From Thalassovita sp. (GTDB lineage Bacteria; Pseudomonadota; Alphaproteobacteria; Rhodobacterales; Rhodobacteraceae), in NCBI GenBank assembly GCA_029212905.1, contig JARGPB010000003.1, positions 192,279-256,278 on the forward strand: a stretch of 64,000 nucleotides of DNA, written 5' to 3'. The notes under the pieces were generated by a model, which was not told where the DNA came from, did not search any database, and worked only from the letters and a program-made list of their open reading frames with translations. Both the position numbers and the translations under genes were made by a program. The stretch's first letter is position 1; each line of letters opens with the position of its first letter. Positions 44,432 through 54,760 of the stretch are shown here, one piece after another.

Positions 44432-45352
44432 ATGTCTCAAGAAGTCAAATGGGCCTTTGCCCACCCGTCCGAACGGGCCGAAGGCACCGCCACCGAGGGG
44501 CCTTTGGACCGTATCTCGCTGCGCGATCACGTGGTCGAGGTCGAGATCGGCGCCTTTCAGACCGAACGTGGCACCACACAGCGTATCCGGTTCAATATCG
44601 TGGTTGAGGTTAAGCCGCTGACCGGCCCGGTGGATGATGATGTGGACCGGATCCTGTCCTATGACCGCGTGACCGAGGCCATCGCCCACGAATTATCCGC
44701 CGAACGGCTGAACCTGCTGGAAACCCTGTCCGAACGCATCGCAGAGCGCATCCTGGCCGAACCTCAGGCGATGCGCGTCTTTGTGCGGATCGAAAAACTG
44801 GATCGTGGGCCCGGTGCCCTGGGCGTGGAAATTGTCCGTGCCCGCAAGGATGCGCAGCCCGTTCCCCTTTCCGAGGATCGCCCGCATCCGCAGGTCGTTT
44901 ACCTGTCGAACACCGCGATTCAGTCGCCTTTGTTGCCGCGATGGATCGACCAACTGGTCGAGGAGCATCGCCCAACGATCCTGTGCGTCGGGGCACCTGA
45001 TGGGACGGCGCCCAAGGCCTCGAACCTGATGGCGCAACGCCGGATTGATTTGCTGGCTGTGGAACAAAACGCCTGGGTTTTGGCGGGGCGCGACAAACGC
45101 TGTGTCGTGGTGAACACCCGAACCGAGCTGGACTGGTCGATGAAAAACGACCAGATCAGCGTCTGGGCCCCGTCCAAGATTGTGCTGGATGCGGTCGCGG
45201 GCCCGGCGGCCCAACCGCGCGATGCGTTGGCACAGGTTCTGTGGTTCGCCCGCGAAATGGAGGCCGCAGACGTGCTGATTATCGGCGAAGACCTGCCCAA
45301 AGATGATACGCTTCCATTGCGCGCGGTCGCTGTGGATGTGACCATGCTGTAA
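44432..45352 (+). CDS. folB: Dihydroneopterin aldolase with a C-terminal extension
   Basis: This is a 306-residue protein. Residues about 25-140 form the FolB domain (LDRISLRDHVVEVEIGAFQT, EAIAHELSAERLNLLETLSE, VRIEKLDRGPGALGVEI). It contains the candidate catalytic residues: a Glu in FQTERG and a Lys in IEKLD. FolB cleaves dihydroneopterin to hydroxymethyl-dihydropterin. Residues 150-306 are an added domain (VYLSNTAIQSPLLPRW, LAVEQNAWVLAGRDKRCVVV, VLIIGEDLPKDD) of unknown role, since FolB alone is about 120 residues. folP follows 47 bases later. Confidence 0.85.
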   Translation: MSQEVKWAFAHPSERAEGTATEGPLDRISLRDHVVEVEIGAFQTERGTTQRIRFNIVVEVKPLTGPVDDDVDRILSYDRVTEAIAHELSAERLNLLETLSERIAERILAEPQAMRVFVRIEKLDRGPGALGVEIVRARKDAQPVPLSEDRPHPQVVYLSNTAIQSPLLPRWIDQLVEEHRPTILCVGAPDGTAPKASNLMAQRRIDLLAVEQNAWVLAGRDKRCVVVNTRTELDWSMKNDQISVWAPSKIVLDAVAGPAAQPRDALAQVLWFAREMEAADVLIIGEDLPKDDTLPLRAVAVDVTML

Positions 45353-45399
45353 TTCCAGCAGCCGACGATTTAGGTGCCAATTTCAGGCCCGGAGCTATT

Positions 45400-46413
45400 A
45401 TGAAAAACTATTATCGCCCGATTCCACAGATTGATTCTGCACGTCCCAAAGGGGCTTTGCCCTTGGCAGGGGGCTGGGCCTGGTTCGACCGGATCGAAGT
45501 TCTGACCCGATCGGGTTCGCAGCATATTCTGGCCGCTGATGCCCCGGCTGACGTGTTGGAGCGCCTGACCGCGCCGCGCCCTTCGATTGCTGGGGTGCCG
45601 ATGGATCGCCCCACGATCATGGGGATTTTGAACGTCACGCCGGACAGTTTCTCGGATGGGGGGGACCATGACGCGCCCGCGCAGGCCGTGGCCCATGCGC
45701 GCCAGATGGTTGCCGATGGCGCCGATCTGATTGATGTGGGCGGGGAATCCACCCGGCCCGGTGCAGACTGGGTTGCGGTTACGGACGAGATCGCCCGGAT
45801 CGAGCCCGTCATCGCCCGTATCCGCGCGAAAATGCCGGTGCCGATCTCGATTGATACCCGCAAAGAGCCCGTGGCACGGGCCGCTGTCGCTGCTGGGGCG
45901 GATATTGTTAACGATGTTTCGGGGTTCACTTTTGACGGGGCTTTAGCCGGGTATTGTGCGCAGCAGAGCTTGCCTGTGATGGTGATGCATACGCAGGGCC
46001 CCCCGCAAACGATGCATCTGGCACCGCGCTATGACAACGTGCTGCTGGACGTCTATGATTTCCTGGAAGAACGGGTCGCGCACCTGATGGATCTGGGCAT
46101 TCCACGCGGGCAGATCGTGCTGGATCCGGGCATCGGATTTGGCAAGGATCTAGAGCAGAACTTGTTGATTCTAAACCGTTTGTCCCTGTTTCATGCGCTT
46201 GGCTGCGCAATCTTGCTGGGGGTGTCACGCAAGCGGTTTATCGGCACGATCGGTAACGCACCCGACCCCAAGGATCGCGCGGCGGGCTCGGTCTCGGTTG
46301 GGCTGCGGGCGGTGATGGATGGGGTGCAGATGCTGCGGGTCCATGATGTGGCCGAGACGCGCTCGGCGCTGGATTTGTGGATGGCGGTTCAGCGCGGCGA
46401 ACATGTCGAATAG
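45400..46413 (+). CDS. folP: Dihydropteroate synthase
   Basis: This 337-residue enzyme joins hydroxymethyl-dihydropterin pyrophosphate with p-aminobenzoate. The core has the two FolP signatures (IMGILNVTPDSFSDGGDH and IDVGGESTRPGADWV), plus VMVMHTQGPPQTM and LLGVSRKRFIG. The first 65 residues are an N-terminal extension (YYRPIPQIDSARPKGALPLA) seen in some alphaproteobacterial FolP proteins. It is the target of sulfonamides. It follows folB on the same strand; a terminator lies before convergent ilvC. Confidence 0.95.
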   Translation: MKNYYRPIPQIDSARPKGALPLAGGWAWFDRIEVLTRSGSQHILAADAPADVLERLTAPRPSIAGVPMDRPTIMGILNVTPDSFSDGGDHDAPAQAVAHARQMVADGADLIDVGGESTRPGADWVAVTDEIARIEPVIARIRAKMPVPISIDTRKEPVARAAVAAGADIVNDVSGFTFDGALAGYCAQQSLPVMVMHTQGPPQTMHLAPRYDNVLLDVYDFLEERVAHLMDLGIPRGQIVLDPGIGFGKDLEQNLLILNRLSLFHALGCAILLGVSRKRFIGTIGNAPDPKDRAAGSVSVGLRAVMDGVQMLRVHDVAETRSALDLWMAVQRGEHVE

Positions 46414-46511
46414 GGCCGCAATCCAGCGGATCAGGACCCCCATTCGTTAACCACATATCTGGTGTTTCAGATGGCTGTTTGCCTTGGTCGGTTTGTCTGT
46501 TCCCAAACAAA

Positions 46512-46539
46512 AAAGACCCCGCGCTGAGGCGGGGTCTTT
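46512..46539. terminator. Bidirectional terminator between folP and ilvC
   Basis: AAAGACCCCGC (46512-46522) and GCGGGGTCTTT (46529-46539) are perfect complements around GCTGAG. A and T runs on both sides make it usable in both directions. Confidence 0.85.
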
Positions 46540-46559
46540 TCTGGTTTTGATACAGAGCC

Positions 46560-47597
<1,038 letters not shown>

Positions 47598-47715
47598 TTA
47601 GTGTTATTCTGGGGGCACTATCGACGGTATTGCCTGAATTTGGGTTTCAAAATTTGCAATTCTTTGCGTAAGATGTCAGAAATCATTCTTCAATTATTGA
47701 TTTGAGGAAAATTTC

Positions 47716-48171
47716 ATGCTTGATGATACGGATCGGCGCATACTGCGGCAGTTTCAGGCCGATCCGAACCTGTCGACCGCCGATCTGGCCGAACGGGCCG
47801 GGATCACGCAGGCCACCTGTTGGCGTCGGCTGGAACGCCTGACCGCGCGCGGTATTTTGCTGGGGCAACAGGCGGTGATCGACTGGCGCGCCCTTGGGTA
47901 TGAGGTCGAGGTGTCCTTGCGCATCACCCTGGACAAGACCAGCCCACGTGCGTTTGATGATTTTCTGGCTGCGGCCCGCAAGGTCCCCGAAGTGCTGGAG
48001 ATCCAGACCTTTCTGGGCCAGGTCGATGTCCGCCTGTCGGTGATCGCCCGCGATATGGCGCATTATCAGCAGATCTATCGCGATAGCATTCTGACGCTGC
48101 CGCATATCTCGGATCTGGATGCGCTGATGCATGTCGCCCGCATCAAAGAGGACGAGGTGCTGCCGGTATGA
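47716..48171 (+). CDS. Lrp/AsnC family regulator, first of a pair
   Basis: This 151-residue protein has an N-terminal helix-turn-helix (LDDTDRRILRQFQADPNLST, ITQATCWRRLERLTARGIL) and a C-terminal RAM domain (LEIQTFLGQVDVRLSVIARD) that binds amino acids. Lrp-type proteins act as dimers or octamers. The paralogous regulator starts inside its stop codon (ATGA), which is unusual and suggests a co-expressed pair. The gene is divergent from ilvC; 133 bases separate the start codons. Confidence 0.9.
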   Translation: MLDDTDRRILRQFQADPNLSTADLAERAGITQATCWRRLERLTARGILLGQQAVIDWRALGYEVEVSLRITLDKTSPRAFDDFLAAARKVPEVLEIQTFLGQVDVRLSVIARDMAHYQQIYRDSILTLPHISDLDALMHVARIKEDEVLPV

Positions 48172-48623
48172 TCACGCTGGACGATACAGATCACCAGATC
48201 CTGCTGGCCTTGGCGCGGGATGCGACGCTGAGCGCCGGGGCGTTGGGGCGCCAGTTGGGCCTGTCTCAGCCCGCGACCTGGCGACGGATCAAACGGTTGC
48301 ATGACACGGGCGCGATCAAATCCCGCCGTCTGGTGCTGGATCGTGAAAAACTGGGCTTTGGGGTCACTGTTTTTCTGGGCGTCAAACTGGCCACTAAGGG
48401 CCGTGTCAGCCTGGAGGATTTCGAGCGGGTCGTCACCGCCATCCCCGAGGTCCAGACAGTCGAGCATATCCTGGGCATCTATGACTATCGGCTGAAAATC
48501 GTCGCGCGCGACATTTCGGATTTCGAACGGGTGCTGCGGCGACGGATCATGGCGCTGCCCGGCGTGGGTAACGTCGAGGCCAACGTCCTGCTGTCCGAAG
48601 AACGCCGCCCCGGACCGCTATGA
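48168..48623 (+). CDS. Lrp/AsnC family regulator, second of a pair
   Basis: This 151-residue protein has the same layout as its neighbour: helix-turn-helix (LDDTDHQILLALARDATLSA, LSQPATWRRIKRLHDTGAIK) and RAM domain (VQTVEHILGIYDYRLKIVAR). The two share about a third of residues by eye, enough for duplication. They may form mixed dimers. An aminotransferase gene follows 75 bases downstream and is a candidate target together with ilvC. Confidence 0.9.
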   Translation: MITLDDTDHQILLALARDATLSAGALGRQLGLSQPATWRRIKRLHDTGAIKSRRLVLDREKLGFGVTVFLGVKLATKGRVSLEDFERVVTAIPEVQTVEHILGIYDYRLKIVARDISDFERVLRRRIMALPGVGNVEANVLLSEERRPGPL

Positions 48624-48698
48624 CCGGTATGCAACCGTAGACTTGGACAAGTCTGCAAATCCGCGCTAACCCATTGGTAATGAATTGGGAGAACTCAC

Positions 48699-49826
48699 AT
48701 GTCTGCTTTGCTTGATACCGTCGATCCCGATGGTCTGATGGAATTTTCCGTGGTCTTTACGGATCGCTCGTTGAACCACATGTCCGCCGTGTTCCAACAG
48801 GTGATGCGCGATGTCTCGGGCTTGTTGAAAGAGGTCTATCACGCGGATGGGGTCGCGCTGATCCCTGGCGGCGGGACCTACGGAATGGAGTCCGTCGCGC
48901 GCCAGTTTGGCCACGATGCCCATGCGATGATCGTGCGCAACGGCTGGTTTTCTTATCGCTGGAGCCAGATTTTCGAGGCCGGTGATTTCGCCGCCCAAAC
49001 CACGGTTTTCAAGGCGCGCCAGACGGGTAACGGCGTGCAGGCGCCTTTTGCCCCTGCTCCGATCGAAGAGGTCACAGCCGCCATTCGCGAGGCCAAACCC
49101 GATGTGGTCTTTGCGCCGCATGTGGAAACCAGCGCGGGGCTGATCCTGCCGGATGCCTATATCACTGCCTTGGCCGCAGCGGCACACGAGGTCGGCGCGT
49201 TGCTGGTGTTGGATTGTATCGCATCGGGCTGTGCCTGGGTGGATATGCGCAAAACCGGCGTGGACGTGCTGATTTCCGCGCCGCAAAAGGGCTGGTCGGC
49301 CTCGCCCTCGGTGGGTCTGGTGATGATGTCCCAGCGCGCGCTGCAACGGTTGGAAAACACGCAGTCCGACAGTTTTGCGATTGATCTGAAGAAATGGCAC
49401 CAGATCATGCAGGCCTATGAAAACGGTGGGCATGCCTATCACGCGACCATGCCGACCGACGCACTGCGGGTGTTCCGCGATACAATGCTGGAAACCCGCG
49501 AGTATGGGTTCGAGCGCCTGCGCGAGGCGCAATGGCAGTTGGGCGATGGCGTTCGCAAGATGCTGGCAGACAAAGGCGTTCAGTCCGTCGCGGCCGACGG
49601 TTTCGGTGCGCCGGGGGTGGTGGTCAGCTATACCAACGATCCCGACATCCAGAACGGCAAGAAATTCGCGGCCCTGGGGATGCAGATCGCGGCCGGTGTT
49701 CCGCTGGCCTGCGACGAGCCCGAAGGGTTCATGACCTTCCGTCTGGGTCTATTTGGTCTGGATAAGCTGTATGATGTGCCCGCCACGCTGGTGCGGCTGG
49801 AAACGGTGCTGAACCAGGTGCTCTGA
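48699..49826 (+). CDS. Class V aminotransferase (alanine--glyoxylate type)
   Basis: This 375-residue PLP enzyme has PGGGTYGMESVARQFGH near the N-terminus, DCIASGCAWVDMRKTGVDVL with the conserved Asp, and the PLP-lysine SAPQKGWSASPSVG. This pattern matches the alanine-glyoxylate/serine-glyoxylate aminotransferase group. The usual substrate is a small amino acid with glyoxylate or pyruvate. The pair of Lrp-type regulators upstream suggests amino-acid control. Confidence 0.87.
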   Translation: MSALLDTVDPDGLMEFSVVFTDRSLNHMSAVFQQVMRDVSGLLKEVYHADGVALIPGGGTYGMESVARQFGHDAHAMIVRNGWFSYRWSQIFEAGDFAAQTTVFKARQTGNGVQAPFAPAPIEEVTAAIREAKPDVVFAPHVETSAGLILPDAYITALAAAAHEVGALLVLDCIASGCAWVDMRKTGVDVLISAPQKGWSASPSVGLVMMSQRALQRLENTQSDSFAIDLKKWHQIMQAYENGGHAYHATMPTDALRVFRDTMLETREYGFERLREAQWQLGDGVRKMLADKGVQSVAADGFGAPGVVVSYTNDPDIQNGKKFAALGMQIAAGVPLACDEPEGFMTFRLGLFGLDKLYDVPATLVRLETVLNQVL

Positions 49827-49883
49827 CGGGGCAATGGTGGCGGGGGCTGGGATGCCCTCGCTTTTGCGGTCCAGAGCGCGCGG

Positions 49884-51086
49884 TTATCCGCGCGTCCCCA
49901 ACCCCAGTTGCATCATGGTTTTGCGCACGGGGCCCAACGAATAGATCGCGTTCAGCCCCAGCGCCCGCGCGTCCCGCAAGGGCTGTGCGCCCATCATCGA
50001 GGCGCGGTTCAACAGGTCGATCCCGGTGACGCGCGCCCGGACTTCGGTGTGGCGGCGGCGATGGTAGGTCTCTAGCATCTTGCGGTCGCCCAGCTGTTCT
50101 GGGGCGGCTTCGGCCAGTTCCAGCAGGACGCGCATATCGCCCAAGGACATGTTCAGCCCCTGTGCACCGATCGGGGGGACGACATGGGCGGCCTCGGCCA
50201 CCAGGGCCACGCGTTCGGCATACATGCGTTCGGCCACCTGGCTGATAATTGGCCAGACCGTCCGGCGCGAGGCCAGCGTCAGCGGCCCGAACAGCGAACA
50301 GGACCGTTCCGTCATCGCGGCCTCGAATTCGGCCTCGGGCAGGTCGGCCAGGCGCATCACTTCGGGGCCGCGCTCCATCCACACGATCGCGGAAGAGGGC
50401 AACCCGTTATAATCCGGCAGCGGCACCAGCGTGAACGGCCCGCCCGAGCGGTGAATTTCCGTGGATACGTTTTCGTGTGGAATCGGGTGGGTGACAGCAA
50501 AGGCCAGCGCCTTTTGTCCGTAACGCGTGGTTTTCACGCTGACCCCGGCCGCCTCGCGCACGGGCGAGTTGCGCCCGTCTGCGGCGATCACCAGCTTGCA
50601 TCGCACGGTGGTGCCATCAGTCAGTCCGACGCGGGCCTCGGCCTCGCGGGTGAACAGGGTTTTGGTGCCGGTGCCGGGGCGGAACTCGACGTTCGGCAGG
50701 TCGGCCAGGCGCGCGACCATCTCGCGGCGCAACAACCAATTGGGCAGGTTCCAGCCAAAGGGGCGCTCGGAGATGTCCGAGGCGTTGAAATCCTTGACGA
50801 TTCTGGGTTTGGGATCGACCCCGCCGGCATCCACGATCCGCATCACCTGCAAGGGCGCGGCGTGGGCGTCCAGACGTTCCCACAGACCCGCACGATCCAG
50901 CAGCGCCTGGCTGGGCTGCAAAAACGCCGTGGTGCGCAGGTCAGACCCTGCGGCGTCGCGTTCCATAATCGGGGGGGTGGGGTCCACACACAGGACCTTA
51001 AATCCGGCCGCGCCAAAGACGGCCGCTGCTGTCAACCCGGCGACGCCGCCGCCGGAGACCAAAATATCAACGTCGCAGATGCTCAT
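49884..51086 (-). CDS. UbiH/UbiF-type FAD-dependent monooxygenase
   Basis: This 400-residue flavoprotein has GGGVAGLTAAAVFGAAG (FAD dinucleotide-binding motif), LVIAADGRNSPVREAAG (DG motif) and EAAHVVPPIGAQGLNMSLGD (GD motif), the set of ubiquinone hydroxylases. It likely adds a hydroxyl group to the ubiquinone ring. Which position it acts on cannot be told, so I do not choose among UbiF, UbiH, UbiI and UbiL. A small membrane protein gene lies upstream on the same strand. Confidence 0.87.
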   Translation of the reverse strand: MSICDVDILVSGGGVAGLTAAAVFGAAGFKVLCVDPTPPIMERDAAGSDLRTTAFLQPSQALLDRAGLWERLDAHAAPLQVMRIVDAGGVDPKPRIVKDFNASDISERPFGWNLPNWLLRREMVARLADLPNVEFRPGTGTKTLFTREAEARVGLTDGTTVRCKLVIAADGRNSPVREAAGVSVKTTRYGQKALAFAVTHPIPHENVSTEIHRSGGPFTLVPLPDYNGLPSSAIVWMERGPEVMRLADLPEAEFEAAMTERSCSLFGPLTLASRRTVWPIISQVAERMYAERVALVAEAAHVVPPIGAQGLNMSLGDMRVLLELAEAAPEQLGDRKMLETYHRRRHTEVRARVTGIDLLNRASMMGAQPLRDARALGLNAIYSLGPVRKTMMQLGLGTRG

Positions 51087-51148
51087 GTGGACTGCCTCCT
51101 GCTGCGCACCTTAGTGCCGAACGGGGGGGCATTCCAAGCGGCATCCTG

Positions 51149-51352
51149 TCATCCCCGAGAGATGACGATCAGCAGCACATAGATCACCGGCACCATGGCC
51201 AGCGCGGGGATATACAAGCCCGGAATGCCAAAGAAGAACACCGAGGCCCCCCATGCGACCACCGCCAGCAGGGTGATCAGCAAAATCAACGTGTCGGGCG
51301 AGCTTTCTTTGGGTTCCGAGGTCGGGGCGGCGGAGGGGTCAATCGCGGTCAT
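51149..51352 (-). CDS. Small membrane protein of unknown function
   Basis: This 67-residue protein has a soluble acidic N-terminus (DPSAAPTSEPKESSPD) followed by two hydrophobic helices (LILLITLLAVVAWGASVFFF and YIPALAMVPVIYVLLIVI) joined by GIPGL. I recognise no family. It lies 62 bases upstream of the ubiquinone hydroxylase gene on the same strand. Confidence 0.6.
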   Translation of the reverse strand: MTAIDPSAAPTSEPKESSPDTLILLITLLAVVAWGASVFFFGIPGLYIPALAMVPVIYVLLIVISRG

Positions 51353-51457
51353 GTCAGTGTCCTGTTAGATGGTGAGTGGCTTCATCTAACATTCACGAAT
51401 TTGAATGGAATGGCTCGGATTGACGCAGTGCGGCAAGGTGCCCGAGTCACATTTTTG

Positions 51458-52102
51458 TTATGTCAGCCGGGCCAGGAAGGCCGCCAGATCATCGGTGTGG
51501 TGCTGGATATGATCGGCCGTGTGCGGGGTGGGGGCGACATGAACCGTGCGCATCCCCATCGCATGAGGGGCGGCCAGATTCCTTGGGTCGTCCTCGAACA
51601 TGGCGGCGTTTTGCGGCTGAACCCCGTCGGCCTGAAATATCCGGCGAAAGGCGTCGGGTTCGGGTTTGGGAACAAAGCCCGCGTGCTCGACCCCGTAGAC
51701 CGCATCAAACAGCCCGTCCAGCCCGCGGGCGGCCAGAACCCGTTGTGCATATGGCGCGCTGCCGTTGGTATAGACGATTTTGCGGCCGGGCAGGGCGCGG
51801 ATTTGCGCGGCTAACGCGCTGTCCTTTTCCAGGTGGTCCAGGCTGATCTGGTGCACATCCTCCAGATAGGGCCGCGGGTCGAGGTCGTGCTCTTGCATCA
51901 GCCCGGCCAGCGTGGTCCCGTAGGTCTGCCAATAATGGTGGCGCAGATGATCGGCGCGTGCCTGATCCACCCCCAACGACCGCATCACATAGGCCGTCAT
52001 GCGCTTCTCGATCTGGTCGAACAGACGCGCGCGGGGCGGATAAAGAGTATTATCCAGGTCAAAAACCCAGAAAGTGACGTGACTGAAGGCTTTCTTTGGC
52101 AT
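51458..52102 (-). CDS. Pyrimidine 5'-nucleotidase, HAD family
   Basis: This 214-residue HAD hydrolase has motif I FDLDNTLYPP, motif II region KIVYTNGSAP, the conserved Lys in VPKPEPDAF and motif IV MFEDDPRNL. The combination resembles the SDT1-like pyrimidine 5'-nucleotidases. It should release phosphate from UMP or CMP. It is divergent from the GntR regulator; the start codons are 116 bases apart. Confidence 0.85.
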   Translation of the reverse strand: MPKKAFSHVTFWVFDLDNTLYPPRARLFDQIEKRMTAYVMRSLGVDQARADHLRHHYWQTYGTTLAGLMQEHDLDPRPYLEDVHQISLDHLEKDSALAAQIRALPGRKIVYTNGSAPYAQRVLAARGLDGLFDAVYGVEHAGFVPKPEPDAFRRIFQADGVQPQNAAMFEDDPRNLAAPHAMGMRTVHVAPTPHTADHIQHHTDDLAAFLARLT

Positions 52103-52217
52103 AGGCGGACGCTACTGTGGCGCGACGAAAGGCGCAAGACGACAGGGTTGATCGCAGGCCAGAGCCGCGCTTACTGTGTCCGAATGTGTTTTTTGGGGCA
52201 GGGAAAAGGAACGCAGG

Positions 52218-52838
52218 GTGCATAAAGACGCTTACATGCTGATACTCGAAGCAATCGACTCGGGCGTTTATCGTCCAGGCGATCGGCTGGTCGAAAGCGA
52301 GCTGGCCGACAGGTTTGGAGTGTCACGCACCCCGATCCGCGAGGCTTTGCAACGGCTGGAAACCCAGTCATTGCTGACACGCGACGGACGCAGCCTGATC
52401 GTTGCATCGCTGGACCATAACCAACTGAGCGAACTGTATGTTGTGCGCGCTGAACTAGAGGGGCTGGCCGCACGGCTGGCCGCGCGTCATGCCACCCCCG
52501 AAGAGGTGCGCGTGCTACAGGAAATGGTCGAAGAGGATGGGGTTCTTCTGGATGATCCGGCGGCCTTGTCACGGGCGAACCGGCGGTTTCACAAGCAGAT
52601 TCATCTGGCCTCGCATAACCGCTATCTGGTGCAGCAGCTGGATTTGGTGCATCGGTCCATGGCGCTGATGGCGACGACCTCTTTGGCGGCCGAGGGCCGG
52701 GGCGAGGATGCGCTGAAAGAACATGCCGCCATCGTCGAGGCGATTCACACCCATGACGAAGATCGCGCATATGCCGCGCTCAAAGAGCATATCTCAAAGG
52801 CTTTCGTGACCCGGCTGAAGCTGGATGCATCCGCCTGA
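52218..52838 (+). CDS. GntR family regulator (FadR/FCD type)
   Basis: This 206-residue protein has a winged helix-turn-helix (YRPGDRLVESELADRFGVSR, PIREALQRLETQSLL) and an FCD ligand-binding domain with metal-binding His (RRFHKQIHLASHNRY, ALKEHAAIVEAI). I chose the GTG at 52218, which has AAAGGA at 52205-52210, giving MHKDAYMLILEAID; upstream codons look non-coding. Such regulators respond to organic acids. The gene's end overlaps the convergent glycosyltransferase gene by 45 bases. Confidence 0.88.
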   Translation: MHKDAYMLILEAIDSGVYRPGDRLVESELADRFGVSRTPIREALQRLETQSLLTRDGRSLIVASLDHNQLSELYVVRAELEGLAARLAARHATPEEVRVLQEMVEEDGVLLDDPAALSRANRRFHKQIHLASHNRYLVQQLDLVHRSMALMATTSLAAEGRGEDALKEHAAIVEAIHTHDEDRAYAALKEHISKAFVTRLKLDASA

Positions 52839-54686
52839 GGTCTGGCAATCGGTCAGCGAATGACCGTGTTGCGTTTTGTCCCAGTAGAAGGGGGCAAAAA
52901 CCAGTTCGTACAGGGCCTTATAGGCTGCCAGCACCCCCAGCGGGAAATAGAAATGGATCGTCGGCACCCAGGGAATAAGGTGCCGGTGCGACGGGCCTGA
53001 GACCGCAATCAGCGCCATCATGATCGAGCACAGCTCGACCGTGAAAAAGGTGACGCCCATGGTCCGCAACCATTCGTCCGGGATCAATCCGACAAAGGGA
53101 TGGTACAGGCCCAGCACGATCAGCCACATGGACCACAGCAGAGGCGCCAGGAAAAACTGCGACATGGCGGTGATGAAATGGGTTTGGAACCCCAGGAATT
53201 TCCACGCCCCCAGCTGGCGAAACAGCTGAACCGGGCGGCGCATATGCACCAGATAGGTGATCATATAGCCTTTGAGCCAGCGCGAACGCTGCTTGACCCA
53301 GGGCACCGCACGGCAATTGGCCTCTTCGCGGGTGGTGGTGTCCAGCATTTCCGTCCTGTAGCCATGTCGCGCCAGACGGAACCCCAGATCGGCATCCTCG
53401 GTCACGTTGTGAGCATCCCAGCCGCCCAGCTCTTCCAGTGGTTTGCGACGGAAATACAAGGTCGTGCCGCCCAGCGGGATCGCCCAGCCCATGCGCGCCA
53501 TGCCGGGCATAACCACCCGAAACCACGTCGCGTATTCGATGGTGAAACAGCGGGCCAACCAGTTCTGCCGCGCGTTGTAATAGTCCAGAACGCCCTGGAG
53601 GCAGACCATATCGTCAGGCGCGGCCATGAAACGGGCGGCGACCTTGTCCAGCTGGTCGGGTTCGGGCGCGTCTTCGGCGTCGAAAATGCCGATGATCTCG
53701 CCTTTGCAGAAATCCAGCGCATAGTTCATCGCCCGTGGTTTTGTCTTGGGCTTACCGTCCGGGACCACGACGACACGCATCCAACTGGGCAAATGAGCAC
53801 TGGCGATGGCGGCGCGGGTCAGGGTGTCTTTTTCCTCGAGCACCAAAACCACGTCCAACAAGGATTTTGGATAGGTCAGGCGCGACAAACGATGCAAGAG
53901 CACGCGCGCCACCTCGGTTTCCTGAAATAGCGGCACGAGAACCGAGATCTTGGGGCGTTTTCCGGGGCTGGTCGCGGCGGTTGGGGGCGGGTCGTGCTCG
54001 GCCCCGAGATAGGCCAGGAACGCCGTCAGTTTCATCCCGGCGGCGACCAACATGGTGAACCCGGCCCAGCCCGTCAGCGCCGTGAACAGCCCAACCGGCT
54101 GCCAAAGGGCGAGCACCAGAAACGTTGCCACAGCCAGCGCCGTCAGAACCATGCGCAGCTTTGAGGCGCGTTCCCAGCTGCGGCAGCTTTCGGATTCGGG
54201 ACAGCGAGTTTGGGCGGCCAATGTCAGTTCTGTGCGACAGTGTGCGGCCAGCGTATCCTGTATGTCCTGCGCGCTGGCGACAAGGGGATGCACCACGCCC
54301 CAATCGACCGGCATATCCTGTAAAACCTGCTCAAAGGCCTCGGGGCGGGCGGTGGCAACATAGGTCAGCCCTCCGCGGCGCCCCAGGGGCACGATCGCCT
54401 GACCCAAGCACGTCTGCGGGCTGACTTGCGCTATCATTGCGTGATCGGGGGTCAGCTCGTCCGGGCGGGCGCGGGGCGTTCCCAGCCATTCGGCGGCCAG
54501 ATCTGCATAGCTATCAGCAGAGAGCAGCCCTTGGGCGACCAATACCTCGCCCAGATCAGCCTGCCCTGTGCACAGCTCTGCATTCGCCCGCAGCATCTGC
54601 GCGGAACTGACGACGCCGCGGTCCATCAGGTATTGCCCAAAGGATCGCTGGCCTGTGAAAAATGGAGCCCGTTCCTGAACCGTCAC
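52794..54686 (-). CDS. Membrane GT2 glycosyltransferase with an MshE-like N-terminal domain
   Basis: This 630-residue protein has three parts: an N-terminal domain of about 150 residues like the MshE/T2SSE N domain (FGQYLMDRGVVSSAQMLRAN), two membrane helices, and a family 2 glycosyltransferase core with FDAEDAPEPDQ, VTEDADLGFRL and QRSRWLKGY. More helices follow. It resembles BcsA-like synthases that extend a polysaccharide across the membrane. In other MshE N domains cyclic di-GMP binds, so this may be regulated by that signal. I chose a GTG start after AAGGGG. Confidence 0.78.
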   Translation of the reverse strand: MTVQERAPFFTGQRSFGQYLMDRGVVSSAQMLRANAELCTGQADLGEVLVAQGLLSADSYADLAAEWLGTPRARPDELTPDHAMIAQVSPQTCLGQAIVPLGRRGGLTYVATARPEAFEQVLQDMPVDWGVVHPLVASAQDIQDTLAAHCRTELTLAAQTRCPESESCRSWERASKLRMVLTALAVATFLVLALWQPVGLFTALTGWAGFTMLVAAGMKLTAFLAYLGAEHDPPPTAATSPGKRPKISVLVPLFQETEVARVLLHRLSRLTYPKSLLDVVLVLEEKDTLTRAAIASAHLPSWMRVVVVPDGKPKTKPRAMNYALDFCKGEIIGIFDAEDAPEPDQLDKVAARFMAAPDDMVCLQGVLDYYNARQNWLARCFTIEYATWFRVVMPGMARMGWAIPLGGTTLYFRRKPLEELGGWDAHNVTEDADLGFRLARHGYRTEMLDTTTREEANCRAVPWVKQRSRWLKGYMITYLVHMRRPVQLFRQLGAWKFLGFQTHFITAMSQFFLAPLLWSMWLIVLGLYHPFVGLIPDEWLRTMGVTFFTVELCSIMMALIAVSGPSHRHLIPWVPTIHFYFPLGVLAAYKALYELVFAPFYWDKTQHGHSLTDCQTSGGCIQLQPGHESL

Positions 54687-54760
54687 CGGCCAACCCCTTG
54701 TGAACCAAGTCCACAAGAGGGTGCCCTAACAGGTGTTAACGCCCAGTTAACTCAGGTTAA

